From Siderastrea siderea (lineage: Eukaryota > Cnidaria > Anthozoa > Scleractinia > Rhizangiidae): a DNA stretch of 64,000 bases. Positions 29,101 to 37,885 of the stretch are shown here, one piece after another. The notes beneath the pieces are model-generated. The model was not told the DNA's origin. It worked only from the letters and a program-made list of their open reading frames with translations, and ran no database searches. The position numbers and the translations under genes were made by a program. The DNA is taken from assembly GCA_964030785.1 (NCBI GenBank), contig OZ034968.1, forward strand, positions 63,896,899 through 63,960,898, given 5' to 3'. Each line of letters opens with the position of its first letter. The stretch's first letter is position 1.

Positions 29101-29727
29101 CTTTGTGAGGAAAGATACATCGACAGTTTTGTTGTTGATGTGTGTATTGGCAAATACATTGAAGAGGCTGCTCTTACTCATGGACAGGATGATACACTGT
29201 ACCTGCCCACCGAATTTTATCAGTGGATGGAAATGGATGACAAAGCATTCAAACTGAGGCAGTTGGCAGCAAAGGCTTCCCAAATAGCAAGGTTTCAATA
29301 CCTGAAACAAATCCTTGTGCCGGTTTTCATGGGGAACCACTGGGGCCTGGTTTATGCAGACCTGGTCAATCAGCAGTTGTATTTTGACGATGGGCTAGCC
29401 TCTGTTGTTCCCTCAACAACTCTCCCCTGTGTAAAAGAGGCATTGGATCTTCTCCTTGAGCTTTACCCCTATCATCCTTGCCTCCAATCAAAGTTTTGGC
29501 ACTCTTGCAAGAGCTTCAGTCGTTTTGGAATGCCATCACAGGTGCCGACTGATAGAAAGATGATTGGCGTTGGCAGCTGTGGGATTGGCATTATTATGGC
29601 TGCCAGGGACTTCATTATGAATGGTGCTGCAAGTGTAAATAATATCCTGTGGAGGTATTGCAATATGGATAAATACAGGAAAGAACTGATGGTGCAGATT
29701 CTGAAATGGGGTGGACATGAGATATAA
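19414..29727 (+). CDS. Transposase-like multi-exon protein with C-terminal Ulp1-type protease
   Basis: Fourteen exons joined by GT-AG introns with continuous phase: 19414-20418, 21474-21708, 22250-22358, 22651-22754, 23817-23932, 24153-24226, 24583-25168 (split by an inserted element), 25422-25573, 25981-26065, 26376-26602, 26755-26847, 27090-27306, 27753-27839, 28094-29727. The preferred start is the ATG at 19414 (an in-frame ATG also exists at 19333). Exon 1 encodes a region with a coiled coil ([17 protein letters not shown] type) and a Ser-rich stretch. Middle exons hold LDGRPLGG, a LDYKALL segment, a Cys cluster (CAFC..CTC..CVDC) that may bind zinc, HCEMRN, and FEASHKLHR. This is a large cnidarian family I recognise by pattern but cannot name; Asp/Asp/Glu placement hints at a DDE transposase. 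Ulp1-type proteases accompany transposases in several DNA transposon superfamilies (for example Kyakuja-Dileera-Zisupton). Superfamily is not assigned and no terminal inverted repeats were found. Confidence 0.7.
20419..21473 (+). other. First intron of the transposase-like gene
   Basis: Donor GTAGGT at 20419, acceptor TTTTAG ending 21473, phase 0. If not spliced, exon 1 would end in a stop at 20452-20454. The intron includes a C-run near 20710 and no recognised element. The splice is supported by frame continuity into an exon encoding [19 protein letters not shown]. Confidence 0.65.
23076..23124. repeat. (TA)n microsatellite in an intron
   Basis: Uninterrupted alternating AT/TA dinucleotides over 49 bases, inside the fourth intron of the transposase-like gene. 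It follows a short duplication of CTTCACAGGGTGAC at about 23037 and 23061. Confidence 0.95.
24799..25102. mobile_element. 304-bp MITE-like foldback element inserted in a coding exon
   Basis: The ends are inverted repeats: the left end reads GCCGCGGCTACACGAG and the right end is its complement, continuing inward over about 55 bp (the TTTTTTGCTTGCGATGGTGATGCGA region and its complement). A second inverted pair lies inside (TGTGTAGCCACCCTCGCAC region). It is flanked by TTAA on both sides (24795-24798 and 25103-25106), which fits a TTAA (piggyBac-type) or TAA/TTA (PIF/Harbinger-type) target duplication. It sits in exon 7 of the transposase-like gene. Dropping the element and one TTAA restores an open frame that continues in phase into the next exon, showing the insertion came after the exon. 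As it stands the insertion brings an in-frame TGA. Confidence 0.88.
28094..29727 (+). CDS. Last exon of the transposase-like gene: Ulp1/C48-like cysteine protease domain
   Basis: Part of the gene starting at 19414, listed separately because it carries the only enzyme domain that can be named. The acceptor CACAG precedes 28094 and phase 1 is kept from exon 13. The C-terminal 200 residues have the Ulp1 order: His in [10 protein letters not shown], Asp in QLYFDDG, a Gln in SQVPTD and Cys in GVGSCGIGI, which fits a His-Asp-Gln-Cys catalytic set of SUMO-protease-like enzymes. The part before it (residues about 60-280 of the exon) is low-complexity and Ser/Thr/Val-rich. The frame is also open upstream to 28015, but that part is intron. 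The stop TAA is at 29725-29727; no AATAAA is seen soon after, so the transcript end is unclear. Confidence 0.75.
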
Positions 29728-29795
29728 ACTGTTTATCATGTTTCTATTGTGGAATTTTCCCATGAGGGAAATTAAACTGAGTTGTGTCCTTTTAG

Positions 29796-31619
29796 GTAGC
29801 ACATACCCAAGGGCACTGGTAATTTTACCATCTCAACACTCTACTCTGTGTCCTTTTAGGTAGTACATACCCAAGGGCACAGGTAATTTTCCCATTACAC
29901 TGCTCTGTGCCCTTTTAGGTAGCACATACCCAAGGGCACAGGTAATTTTGCCATCACACTGCTCTGTGTCCTTTTAGGTAGCACATACCCAAGGGCACTG
30001 GTAATTTTTCCATGGCATTTTTCTACCCTGAACCCTTTTAGGTAGCACATACCCAAGGGTACAGTTGAAATTTTCCTCTCCGATGAGACTGTCACCTTGT
30101 CGTGGTGGAGGGGCTTGAGTGTCTCTGTGACCCTAAGACCTGTCTTGGCATATGTGAAATTCTGGTAGGGTTCCATTTGCTAGAAAGGTCAAAGGGGAGA
30201 GTCCAAACAAAGAACAGTCTCCTACATGTAATGCCCCAGGCTTTGGTCAGACATTGGGGTTTGTTATCATGGTTGATAGAATTGTGAAGTAAGTAAGTAG
30301 GTAAGTAAGTAAAATCTTTATTAGGACAAGTGAGCAAAATTCAGTTAACTGAAATAACATGGAGATAATTAAAGCAAACATAAAGGCCACCTGTGGGTAA
30401 TCAATTTTAATTACATGAATTGCAGATATTGAATATAGGATTATGAGTACATAGCACAAACAATTTTGCCATTTTATTTAAATCTGCTCTATTTCCTTTT
30501 AGGTAGCACATACCCAAAGAGTACACACAGGTAATTTTGCCATCACAGTAATCTGCTCTGCGTCCTTTTAGGTAGCACATACCCAAGGGCACAGGTAATT
30601 TTGCTGTTACATTAATCTGCTCTGTGTCCTTTTAGGTAGCACATACCCAAGGGCACAGGTAATTTTGCTGTTACATTAATCTGCTCTGTGTCCTTTCAGG
30701 TAGCACATACCCAAGGGCACAGGTAATTTTGCTGTTACATTAATCTGCTCTGTGTCCTTTTAGGTAGCACATACCCAAGGGCACAGGTAATTTTGCTGTT
30801 ACATTAATCTGCTCTGTGTCCTTTTAGGTAGCACATACCCAAGGGCACAGGTAATTTTGCTGTTACATTAATCTGCTCTGTGTCCTTTCAGGTAGCACAT
30901 ACCCAAGGGCACAGGTAATTTTGCTGTTACATTAATCTGCTCTGTGTCCTTTTAGGTAGCACATACCCAAGGGCACAGGTAATTTTGCTGTTACATTAAT
31001 CTGCTCTGTGTCCTTTTAGGTAGCACATACCCAAGGGCACAGGTAATTTTGCTGTTACATTAATCTGCTCTGTGTCCTTTTAGGTAGCACATACCCAAGG
31101 GCACAGGTAATTTTGCTGTTACATTAATCTGCTCTGTGTCCTTTTAGGTAGCACATACCCAAGGGCACAGGTAATTTTGCTGTTACATTAATCTGCTCTG
31201 TGTCCTTTCAGGTAGCACATACCCAAGGGCACAGGTAATTTTGCTGTTACATTAATCTGCTCTGTGTCCTTTTAGGTAGCACATACCCAAGGGCACAGGT
31301 AATTTTTTCTTTGCATTAATCTGCTCTGTGTTCTTTTAGGTAGCACATACCCAAGGACACAAGTAATTTTGCCTTTGCGTTATTCCGCTGTGTACCCTTT
31401 TAGTTAGCACATACCCAAGGGCACAGGTAATTTTGCTGTTACATAAATCTGCTCTGTGTCCTTTTAGGTAGCACATACCCAAGGGCACAGGTAATTTTGC
31501 TATCACGTTAATCTGCTCTGTGACCTTTTAGGTAGCACATACCCAAGGGCACATGTAATTTTGCTGTTACATTAATCTATTTCTGTGTCCTTTTACGTAG
31601 CCCATACCCAAGGGCACTA
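29796..31619 (+). repeat. Tandem array of 23 microexon-like cassettes (64-bp unit)
   Basis: Each unit has a 23-nt core beginning GTAGCACATACC and ending GGGCACAG, preceded by a pyrimidine tract ending TTTTAG or TTTCAG and followed by the donor-like GTAATT. A TTAAT branch-point-like sequence precedes the pyrimidine tract. Cores begin at 29796, 29860, 29919, 29978, 30042, then after an insertion at 30503, 30572, 30636 and every 64 bases to 31532, with the last at 31597. AG before the core is kept in 22 of 23 copies (lost in the last) and GT after it in 22 of 23 (lost in the fifth). The 41-base linkers are nearly identical in copies 8-18 but diverge strongly in the outer copies, while the core and splice signals stay. 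The core is open in the phase supplied by exon 13 of the neighbouring gene. Confidence 0.9.
30065..30480. mobile_element. Retroposon-like insertion inside the cassette array
   Basis: About 415 bases unrelated to the array interrupt it just after the fifth core, destroying that copy's donor site. It holds (AAGT/AGGT)n near 30289-30310 followed by AAAATCTTTATTAGG; read on the minus strand this is AATAAA followed by a (ACTT)n tail, the look of a retroposon 3' end. The part starting CACCTTGTCGTGGTGGAGG resembles a recurrent animal LINE-like segment by pattern only. Family and exact ends are not settled. Confidence 0.45.
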
Positions 31620-31755
31620 GTAATTTGTTTGTTACATTATCCTGCTCTGTGTCATTTGGTGTGCAAATACTTATTTTCTGCAAACAAAGGTACAAGATAT
31701 AACAATACTTGATATATTATTTAATTTTAAGTCAATGTCTTTGTTCCTGCTACAG

Positions 31756-31851
31756 AATACAACATGTGTGAAGCTTACAGATGGCACAATTCAACAAAAC
31801 GTCCCTCCATTAATAGTCCTGAGTTTCGAGTTCACCAAGAGCACTGGATAA
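31756..31851 (+). CDS. Candidate alternative terminal exon following the microexon array
   Basis: Acceptor TGCTACAG ends at 31755; the following 96 bases are open for 31 codons (start NTTCVKLTDG, end FTKSTG) and close with TAA at 31849-31851. It is in phase with one copy of the 23-nt core read as GT-AGC-ACA..., which in turn is in phase with exon 13 of the transposase-like gene (ends 27839, phase 1). So exon 13 + one core + this exon would give a short C-terminus in place of the Ulp1 exon. Two copies of the core would break the frame. AATAAA follows at 31942. This is inferred from phase and splice signals only. Confidence 0.5.
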   Translation, partial: NTTCVKLTDGTIQQNVPPLIVLSFEFTKSTG

Positions 31852-31941
31852 AAAGACAAAAGATGCATTGATTTATATAGGGTTAGTCTCAGTCTGAATT
31901 AGAATATTCACAAATGCCAGAAGGAATGTGCTGAATTTTTT

Positions 31942-31947
31942 AATAAA
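31942..31947 (+). promoter_or_regulatory. Polyadenylation signal AATAAA
   Basis: Canonical AATAAA 91 bases after the stop of the candidate terminal exon. It is the first good signal after the Ulp1 exon, which itself has none nearby, so it may serve both transcript ends. Confidence 0.5.
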
Positions 31948-32089
31948 ACAATACACAGAGTTGTGAATAGTTCATCTTCTCTTTGGAATTCTGTATAAAT
32001 GCGTCTTTTGTCTTTGAGTCCAGCGGTCTTAGTGAACTGGAAACTGAACTATTACTTTGTGCATGTTTGGACAGGTTCATCATTTTTCC

Positions 32090-33342
32090 TTACAGTACGA
32101 CCCGATTTACGTAAAATCTGATGGCCAGTTTCCCCAGACCTACAGTGTTGTACAGATTTGGCCACCAAATCACATCCAGCTCACGGGTAGCTCGGCCATC
32201 TCCACCCCCAACCACCAAGTTACTTTGACAAGTAATTCTGCTTGCTGAGCCTTGGCCATGAGCCTTGCGTTTTGCAGCAGCAATAGCCTCTTTGGGATCA
32301 ATTGCAGCTGTAGTTTCTGAAAGTTCGAGGTTCCCTCTCCAAAGAACTTGTTCTTTTAAGGACACAGTGTTCTGTTTCTCTAATGCAGCTTTAAATTTTG
32401 TCAAGTCGAATAGACGGTAGGTAACCTTCCTTGTAGAGGCTTTCAAAATTGGTGGCCGCCAGTGGTTCACGTTTCTCACGGCATTAGGCTGTGGATCACC
32501 AAGGTCTTTAAGTAGTTGTTGAAAAAACTTATATGGAACTAAGTTCAGTTCTATAGTCTGCCAGTTTCCTATAAGAGAACAATAAACTAAATCAAGTTTT
32601 GTTTCCATTTTGATAACTAGAGCCCAGTAGGAGTTATGCTTAATCCTTCTGCTGTTTATTTGTTTGTTTGCTTGCTTGTTTTTTTGGGGGGGAGGGGGGG
32701 GGGGGGGCGGAATCTAAGGTAAGGATTATGTGTGTCTCCATGTGTGTCTCGCGTGAAACGTGGTGAACGCGTGACTTGTCAAATACGCTGCAATTTTGGC
32801 TAACAATGTTCGGCTGTCCTTCAAAGGGGAAGGATATATGGGCCAAGCCCAGTACAGGTGCTATAACACACGTTGGAACCGGCATTTTATTTTTTCTGTT
32901 GGTTTAGAGTTTATCCGACTCACAGAGTGAGCGAAAACGCGCGCGCGTGACGGAAATAGTTCGGAATGTATGCGGACACTATTCGATATTTTTAATAGGC
33001 ATTTTCTTTCGCTTTGGCTTCAGGTTTACTCCCGATCTCAATTGCCCCTGGGTTAAGGAATTGCCCATGAATTTTTATCTAGAACTTACTTTTATGCCTT
33101 TGATGATGAACTCCATTGACCCTCTCAGTCACACCAACCAGCCATAGTTTATACTCTGCTAGAACAGGGGAAGATCTTATCGCTTGGGGCTCCAACTTCT
33201 TGATCTCTTGATCACCCTCCATAAAGGCTGCCCGCCTCGGCAGTGGCTTATTTATATGCCGCTGAGCAAAGTGCTTCAGAAGTGCTTGAAACGTTTTTAA
33301 CGTTTTGCCACACTCGTCACAACATAAAATTGGAGTAGCCAT
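32090..33342 (-). CDS. C2H2 zinc-finger protein of unknown function, two exons
   Basis: Exon 1 is 33342-33090 and exon 2 is 32568-32090 on the minus strand; donor GTAAGT and acceptor TTATAG, phase 1, about 243 residues in total. The N-terminus has one canonical C2H2 finger, C-x2-C-x12-H-x4-H (CDECGKTLKTFQ... then H and H), starting at residue 8. The rest is basic and has no motif I recognise. The start ATG at 33342 (MATPILCCDEC) is preferred over an in-frame ATG further upstream because it directly precedes the finger. The gene is tail-to-tail with the transposase-like gene and could be part of the same transposon or a host gene. The TAG/TAA end at 32090 may be followed by further exons that were not seen. 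Confidence 0.6.
32681..32709. repeat. Homopolymer-rich T/G tract
   Basis: A T-run passing into a G-run (TTTTTTTGGGGGGGGAGGGG...), within the intron of the C2H2 gene. Length is likely variable and a likely spot for sequencing error. Confidence 0.9.
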
Positions 33343-34186
33343 GTTTTTTGCCGTTAGGTGAGGTTGCATTTGACACCAATCAGACCACCACGAAAATAAG
33401 ATCCCATGTGTCATGTTGCTTCTTTTGTTCGTCAAACCAATCAGGTCTGATGATTTGTTACTTTTTTATAGCACCTTTCAAAGTCGAATGTCACGTACAC
33501 TATTCACTCCCACGGACCTTGGGGGGGGGGGGGTTGAAGGGGAATACTCGAGGTGAGGAGTCATTTTCTAGGTTTGCCTTGGCGATCGGGGACTTTTCCG
33601 GGGGGTGAGAAATTTACTAGTGAACCTATTTTGGGTCCGGGAGGACGTTTTTGGTGTAGGTAGGATTGTGCGTACCTACATGTTCGTAATCTTATGTCAA
33701 ACAATCGGAAAACTTTTTGTTCCAGTGTTGACCTACTTGGACTTTTTTGTGTCAAAAATTAGCCTCATTCGCACCTCCCCGTCACTAATATAGCTGGGTA
33801 CCCCCACCTCCCAGGCCCACATACGACTGCTTGGGAAGCTAAGAATGGGCTGCACCAAATCCGAATTACCAAACAACCTCTTTTGTCGGAAGTATGTAAT
33901 GTAAATGTAACTAACAGTTACGGTCAATGGACCGTCTTATAACTACGCTATTCTGGAAAGCCTCTATAGTGCCATGATAATTCTTGTGATCGGTCACCCT
34001 CAGAGAAAAAAATTTGGCTGTTTGCCGGCTTGAACAATTGTTTTATGGACCAATCAAGTGTCACGGTTTAGTTTCCAGCCAGGTGAGATGCCTGGTCGGT
34101 TTCCTTTTAGGTTTTAAAAAAGCGTTCAGATTTCTCTTTTTCTTTTGACGGTTCCTTCGCTTCTTTCGAGTCCTGAACTGAGATCA
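33343..34186. other. Intergenic region between C2H2 and kinase genes
   Basis: Divergent 5' flanks of the two genes. It contains a G-run near 33521-33535 and a short hairpin (CCAGGTGAGATGCCTGG) near 34078. No TATA box or other promoter element can be assigned with confidence. Confidence 0.5.
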
Positions 34187-35317
34187 ATGGAATCTAAGAA
34201 AAAACTTAAACGTTTAGCGAAACAGCCAGAGGAGGGAAGAGACAAATACTACAAAAAGTTGAGGCGAGAGCAGTTCAAAAGAAGGCAGCAGCGGAAGAAA
34301 GGTCTTGAACCACAGCGGCAGAGTGAACCATCCCTTTTGGCGAGGGCTCCGTTGAAAACTGCTGAGAAAAAAAAGGGAAAGTGTGCGGAAGAGCTGAGAT
34401 TTTTACCGAGAGGCAAAATTATGGTTTCGGCCGCACTGAAAAACGCGATGGCATCGAGAAATGTGAAAAAGTCCAGGACGGAGCACTCAGTCGAATCCAA
34501 GAAAGCCCAACAAAGCCAAAAGCCCCAGAAAGCAAAGAGCAGCCACACCACCAACGATTTAAAAGAAATTGCCTTAAGCAACTTAAAGCGTGATGTGGGA
34601 AGAGGATCCATCGGGAGTGGTACCTTTGGTGCCTGCTATTTGGCAAAATACCGCGGGATTCGCGTGGTGTTTAAAGAATTCAAGGCGAGAGAGCACACCG
34701 ACATGGAAAAGCTAAGAAAGGAGGCGGCGTACGAAGCACGTGTCATCCAAAGCTTGGGAGACCATCCAGGGATACCCCTTCTATTTGGCGTTATTTTGGA
34801 GCAACCCACCGTTGGTATTGTCCTACAGTTCCACGGTGATGACGAAGGCAGCATGACGGTTTACAAGGCCGCAAAAGAAGAGATTTTCAAAGAAATTGAA
34901 GTCTGGAACCAAGTGCTTTGCGAAGTTGCGGATGCATTGGAGCATGTTCATCGATGTGGGTACATCCACAACGATTTGAAAAGCAACAACGTTGTTTTGG
35001 AGACGAGGGAGGGCCGCCCAAGTCCAGTGCTTATAGATTTCGGCAAGAGTGTGCTTGCAACCAGAGCCAAAACTCCCGCGGCTAAACTTGCACACATTCG
35101 CGAACAATATAAGAACAGTTACATCGCGCCGGAACTTGTCGATGGAAAGGGAAAACCTTCTGTGACCACGGATGTGTATTCTTTAGCTTTTTTGATTAAG
35201 TGCGTTTATAAATTCTTGAAGTTGGCAGTAAATGCTACAGTGAGGGACGCTATCGAAAATGCGGCCGAGAGTAGGCCATCAATTGGCGCCTTGAAAGAAT
35301 CGTTGTCACCCGCATAA
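34187..35317 (+). CDS. Intronless protein kinase with basic N-terminal extension
   Basis: A 376-residue protein kinase predicted active. Residues 1-130 are very Lys/Arg/Gln-rich and have no domain. The kinase domain starts with a glycine loop GRGSIGSGTFG (139-149), Lys in VVFKEF (163), catalytic loop HNDLKSNN (261-268, HND in place of HRD, Asp and Asn kept), DFG at 284-286 (IDFGKS), YIAPE (312-316) and TTDVYSLA (327-334) with Arg at 363. The short activation segment and HND-type loop resemble tyrosine-kinase-like or bacterial-type kinases more than classical Ser/Thr kinases; substrate cannot be told. Lack of introns in an intron-rich genome suggests retrocopy origin or an expanded intronless family. 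Start taken at the first ATG (34187). Confidence 0.85.
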   Translation: MESKKKLKRLAKQPEEGRDKYYKKLRREQFKRRQQRKKGLEPQRQSEPSLLARAPLKTAEKKKGKCAEELRFLPRGKIMVSAALKNAMASRNVKKSRTEHSVESKKAQQSQKPQKAKSSHTTNDLKEIALSNLKRDVGRGSIGSGTFGACYLAKYRGIRVVFKEFKAREHTDMEKLRKEAAYEARVIQSLGDHPGIPLLFGVILEQPTVGIVLQFHGDDEGSMTVYKAAKEEIFKEIEVWNQVLCEVADALEHVHRCGYIHNDLKSNNVVLETREGRPSPVLIDFGKSVLATRAKTPAAKLAHIREQYKNSYIAPELVDGKGKPSVTTDVYSLAFLIKCVYKFLKLAVNATVRDAIENAAESRPSIGALKESLSPA

Positions 35318-36252
35318 CTGACTTGCAAAGATACGCGATGCCGTGCAGTTTCAATATCTCGTAAAAATCATTCATGTTGACATTTTTTTCTTTTGCTTTT
35401 AGACTCTAAGGCATTATAGGATAATAATGTTTCTGTTAATAATAATAAGGTTTTTTGTACCTGCAATTGTACATATCAGTTCCTGTTTCTTGTTTTAAAA
35501 TGGCGTGTACAAGGGGACATATTAGTAGCAACCTTTCGTGAATGTGTAAGATTTATTACGACATTTGCAGGGGACAAATCGATTATTAAAGAAAAAAAGA
35601 CTGAAAAACAAAACACTGTGAGAGCAGCGGAAATAATCAATGCATTAGGTAATTAATCCTCCTTTGTTAGCTTTTGTTGTGTGCCCAGGTTCAAGAGAAG
35701 CGAAGCCCTTCTAAGATGCTCGGTCGCGTAAACAAGGTCGAATAAGCAGTGGCCGAGGAGATTGCGGGGGATTTATATTTCGCTAGCAAGCAGGCTCTCT
35801 CTTTGGCTTTCGCACGAATGCCCTGTGCAAACCGCAAAAATTACCAGAAGCGGAAGTCGCACTAACAAGTAACGAATTCCATGTGGAGTTAAAATGATTT
35901 GCAACACAGTTACTATTACGGCATCTAGTATATAAAATGTGATAATATAGCAAAGGTTAGCTAGTTGACACAACCAGGTCAAAATTTTCAGCGCTCTCGT
36001 TTTCATCAGTCATGCAAACGACCGGACAAAAAAGAAATTCTATGAATCCTAGGAAATTCTAGCGAACACGAGTGCGACGGCAGCCCAAAGCTACTGGAAA
36101 AAGAGCGTAGCGAAAGGGTTGAAGCGAACAAGTTCCCGCAGGAAACGTAGAAAAGAAAACAATTTTTAGCGGACTACCAATTAAGACAAAATAGAGTGCT
36201 GCTAAAGGATTAAATATGGCATTTGAAAACGTGACCTACGAGTAGACTCACT

Positions 36253-36303
36253 TAGTGTGTTATTCGCGCGAGCCGCCAAGATACTCGCGCGAATAACGCA
36301 CTA
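36253..36303. repeat. Hairpin with 19-bp stem
   Basis: AGTGTGTTATTCGCGCGAG and CTCGCGCGAATAACGCACT are complementary with one mismatch around an 11-base loop. Could be a decayed foldback element. Confidence 0.75.
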
Positions 36304-37839
36304 CATGAGCCTGCCTACAGTTAATTTCAAAACGCCGCCCGCAATTATCGTTTTGTTTTCGGTTTCTTTTCCCTTTTGTGTTTGTCAACAAGTCTTATTG
36401 AATTTTAATATCTGTCAACATTGCCATAATTTGCAGGAAAGGACTAACACCTCGATTCATTCTTATGAATCCTCAAGGTGAGAAACCATGGCGTTAAGTT
36501 ACCTGTTAATATTAACTGAGGGGGGATTGAATCCCCCTTCAGCTAATTTGCATAACAAATCCTGAAGCGAGAAAAGCTCATCATGTCTTAACGCAATGGA
36601 AAAAATCACGCCAAGCCCCATCCCTCTTCCCGCTAGAGCTGGGTGTGTTTGCCATGCATGAGCTCTCCTGTCAGTCCTGTACACCCAGCGCTATCGATTA
36701 AAAGGTGTATTTATACAACACTCCTAAAGAGAAAAGTAAATAGACCCCAGTGACGTATTTGCTTGAATCACTAGTTCCAAACACTGTAAGCCTTTGTGGT
36801 TAGCTGTTTGTCTAAACGGTCCTTTCAATTCGTGCCGAGATAATTAATTCTAAGATGATTATACTTTTATTGTGTGGTGACTTCTGCCGCGCGCGAAACC
36901 GGCTAAAAACTGAAGCATGAAATGTGTAGCTGCTAACAACATCACGTCAAGACATGACGCCGTTTAGGAGAAAACTCATTTAACAAACATGAAACGGATG
37001 TGTGCCAGGAAACGCTTTAACGAAAGAACAATTTTTTTCAAGCGGCTTTTCTATTAAGTGGCTTCTCCCTAGAGAGATAAGTGACTTAAATAAACCTAAT
37101 GTGACCCGCGGTTTCTATGAATGGAGCTTAAATCAAGCCCCATTGTATCTCAGTGTAATAAATAGGTATAAATTGCCTTTAATCAATTTGATCTATTAAT
37201 TGTGACTCTCAATCGCGACCCGACGACCTTTGAGAACAATTAGTAGCTGCTTATTGTGCCGTGTTTACAATATCCCAGTGTTTGATAGCCCCGGGTCCTT
37301 GTGTTTAATTGCTCATTGTGCGTAATCTCTTTCATCCTGCCGCTAAACTAATAAAGTTTTATGAAAAGCAAACAGTCAATAGCGCGTGACATAGATGGTT
37401 CATTGTTTCTTTTATCGTCAGTGAGAACTGGCATCCTTTCTTTACACACTTAACCAACAATACCTTATCTCGACCTGTTGGCACAGAATTAACGATTCTG
37501 GAAGCTCGAAATGAAATAAATACGCACTTCGCAGGTATCTCAGAAAAAAGTATTTTGCGCGCACTCTTTTTAGATTACAATAAAACCTTTGAACCATGTC
37601 ACGAGAAAGCCATGACAAAGAATATATTTTAAATATATTTTACCATTAAGCTCACTTTAAAAATGCGGAATTCGAAACAAAAATATAAATTGCAGTAAAA
37701 TGTCTTCCGCTAGCGGAAAGAGCCATTGAGTTTGTAGGACTATTAGGGTGTATATTTAGATTTTGGTCATTGCAGCTGTTTGTCCAAAACATACGTAATT
37801 TTGTTAAATCAGCGCGTGCGCAATTTTTATTTTCAAAAT

Positions 37840-37885
37840 AACGGTCGGACTCGCTCAGAAGTAGAGCGAGTCCGACCGTTATCTT
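37840..37885. repeat. Hairpin with 18-bp perfect stem
   Basis: ATAACGGTCGGACTCGCT and its exact complement AGCGAGTCCGACCGTTAT are separated by nine bases (CAGAAGTAG). Probably a minimal foldback MITE; no gene nearby. Confidence 0.8.

Noticed and set aside
29796..31619. CRISPR-like array
   Set aside because: Unit is 64 bp with similar, not unique, linkers, and splice-like signals; the genome is animal.
33343..33435. N-terminal extension of the C2H2 protein
   Set aside because: Open frame continues upstream, but lacks coding character and the later ATG sits right before the finger.
34145..34186. Upstream extension of the kinase frame
   Set aside because: Starts from TTG, not ATG; the ATG at 34187 is preferred.
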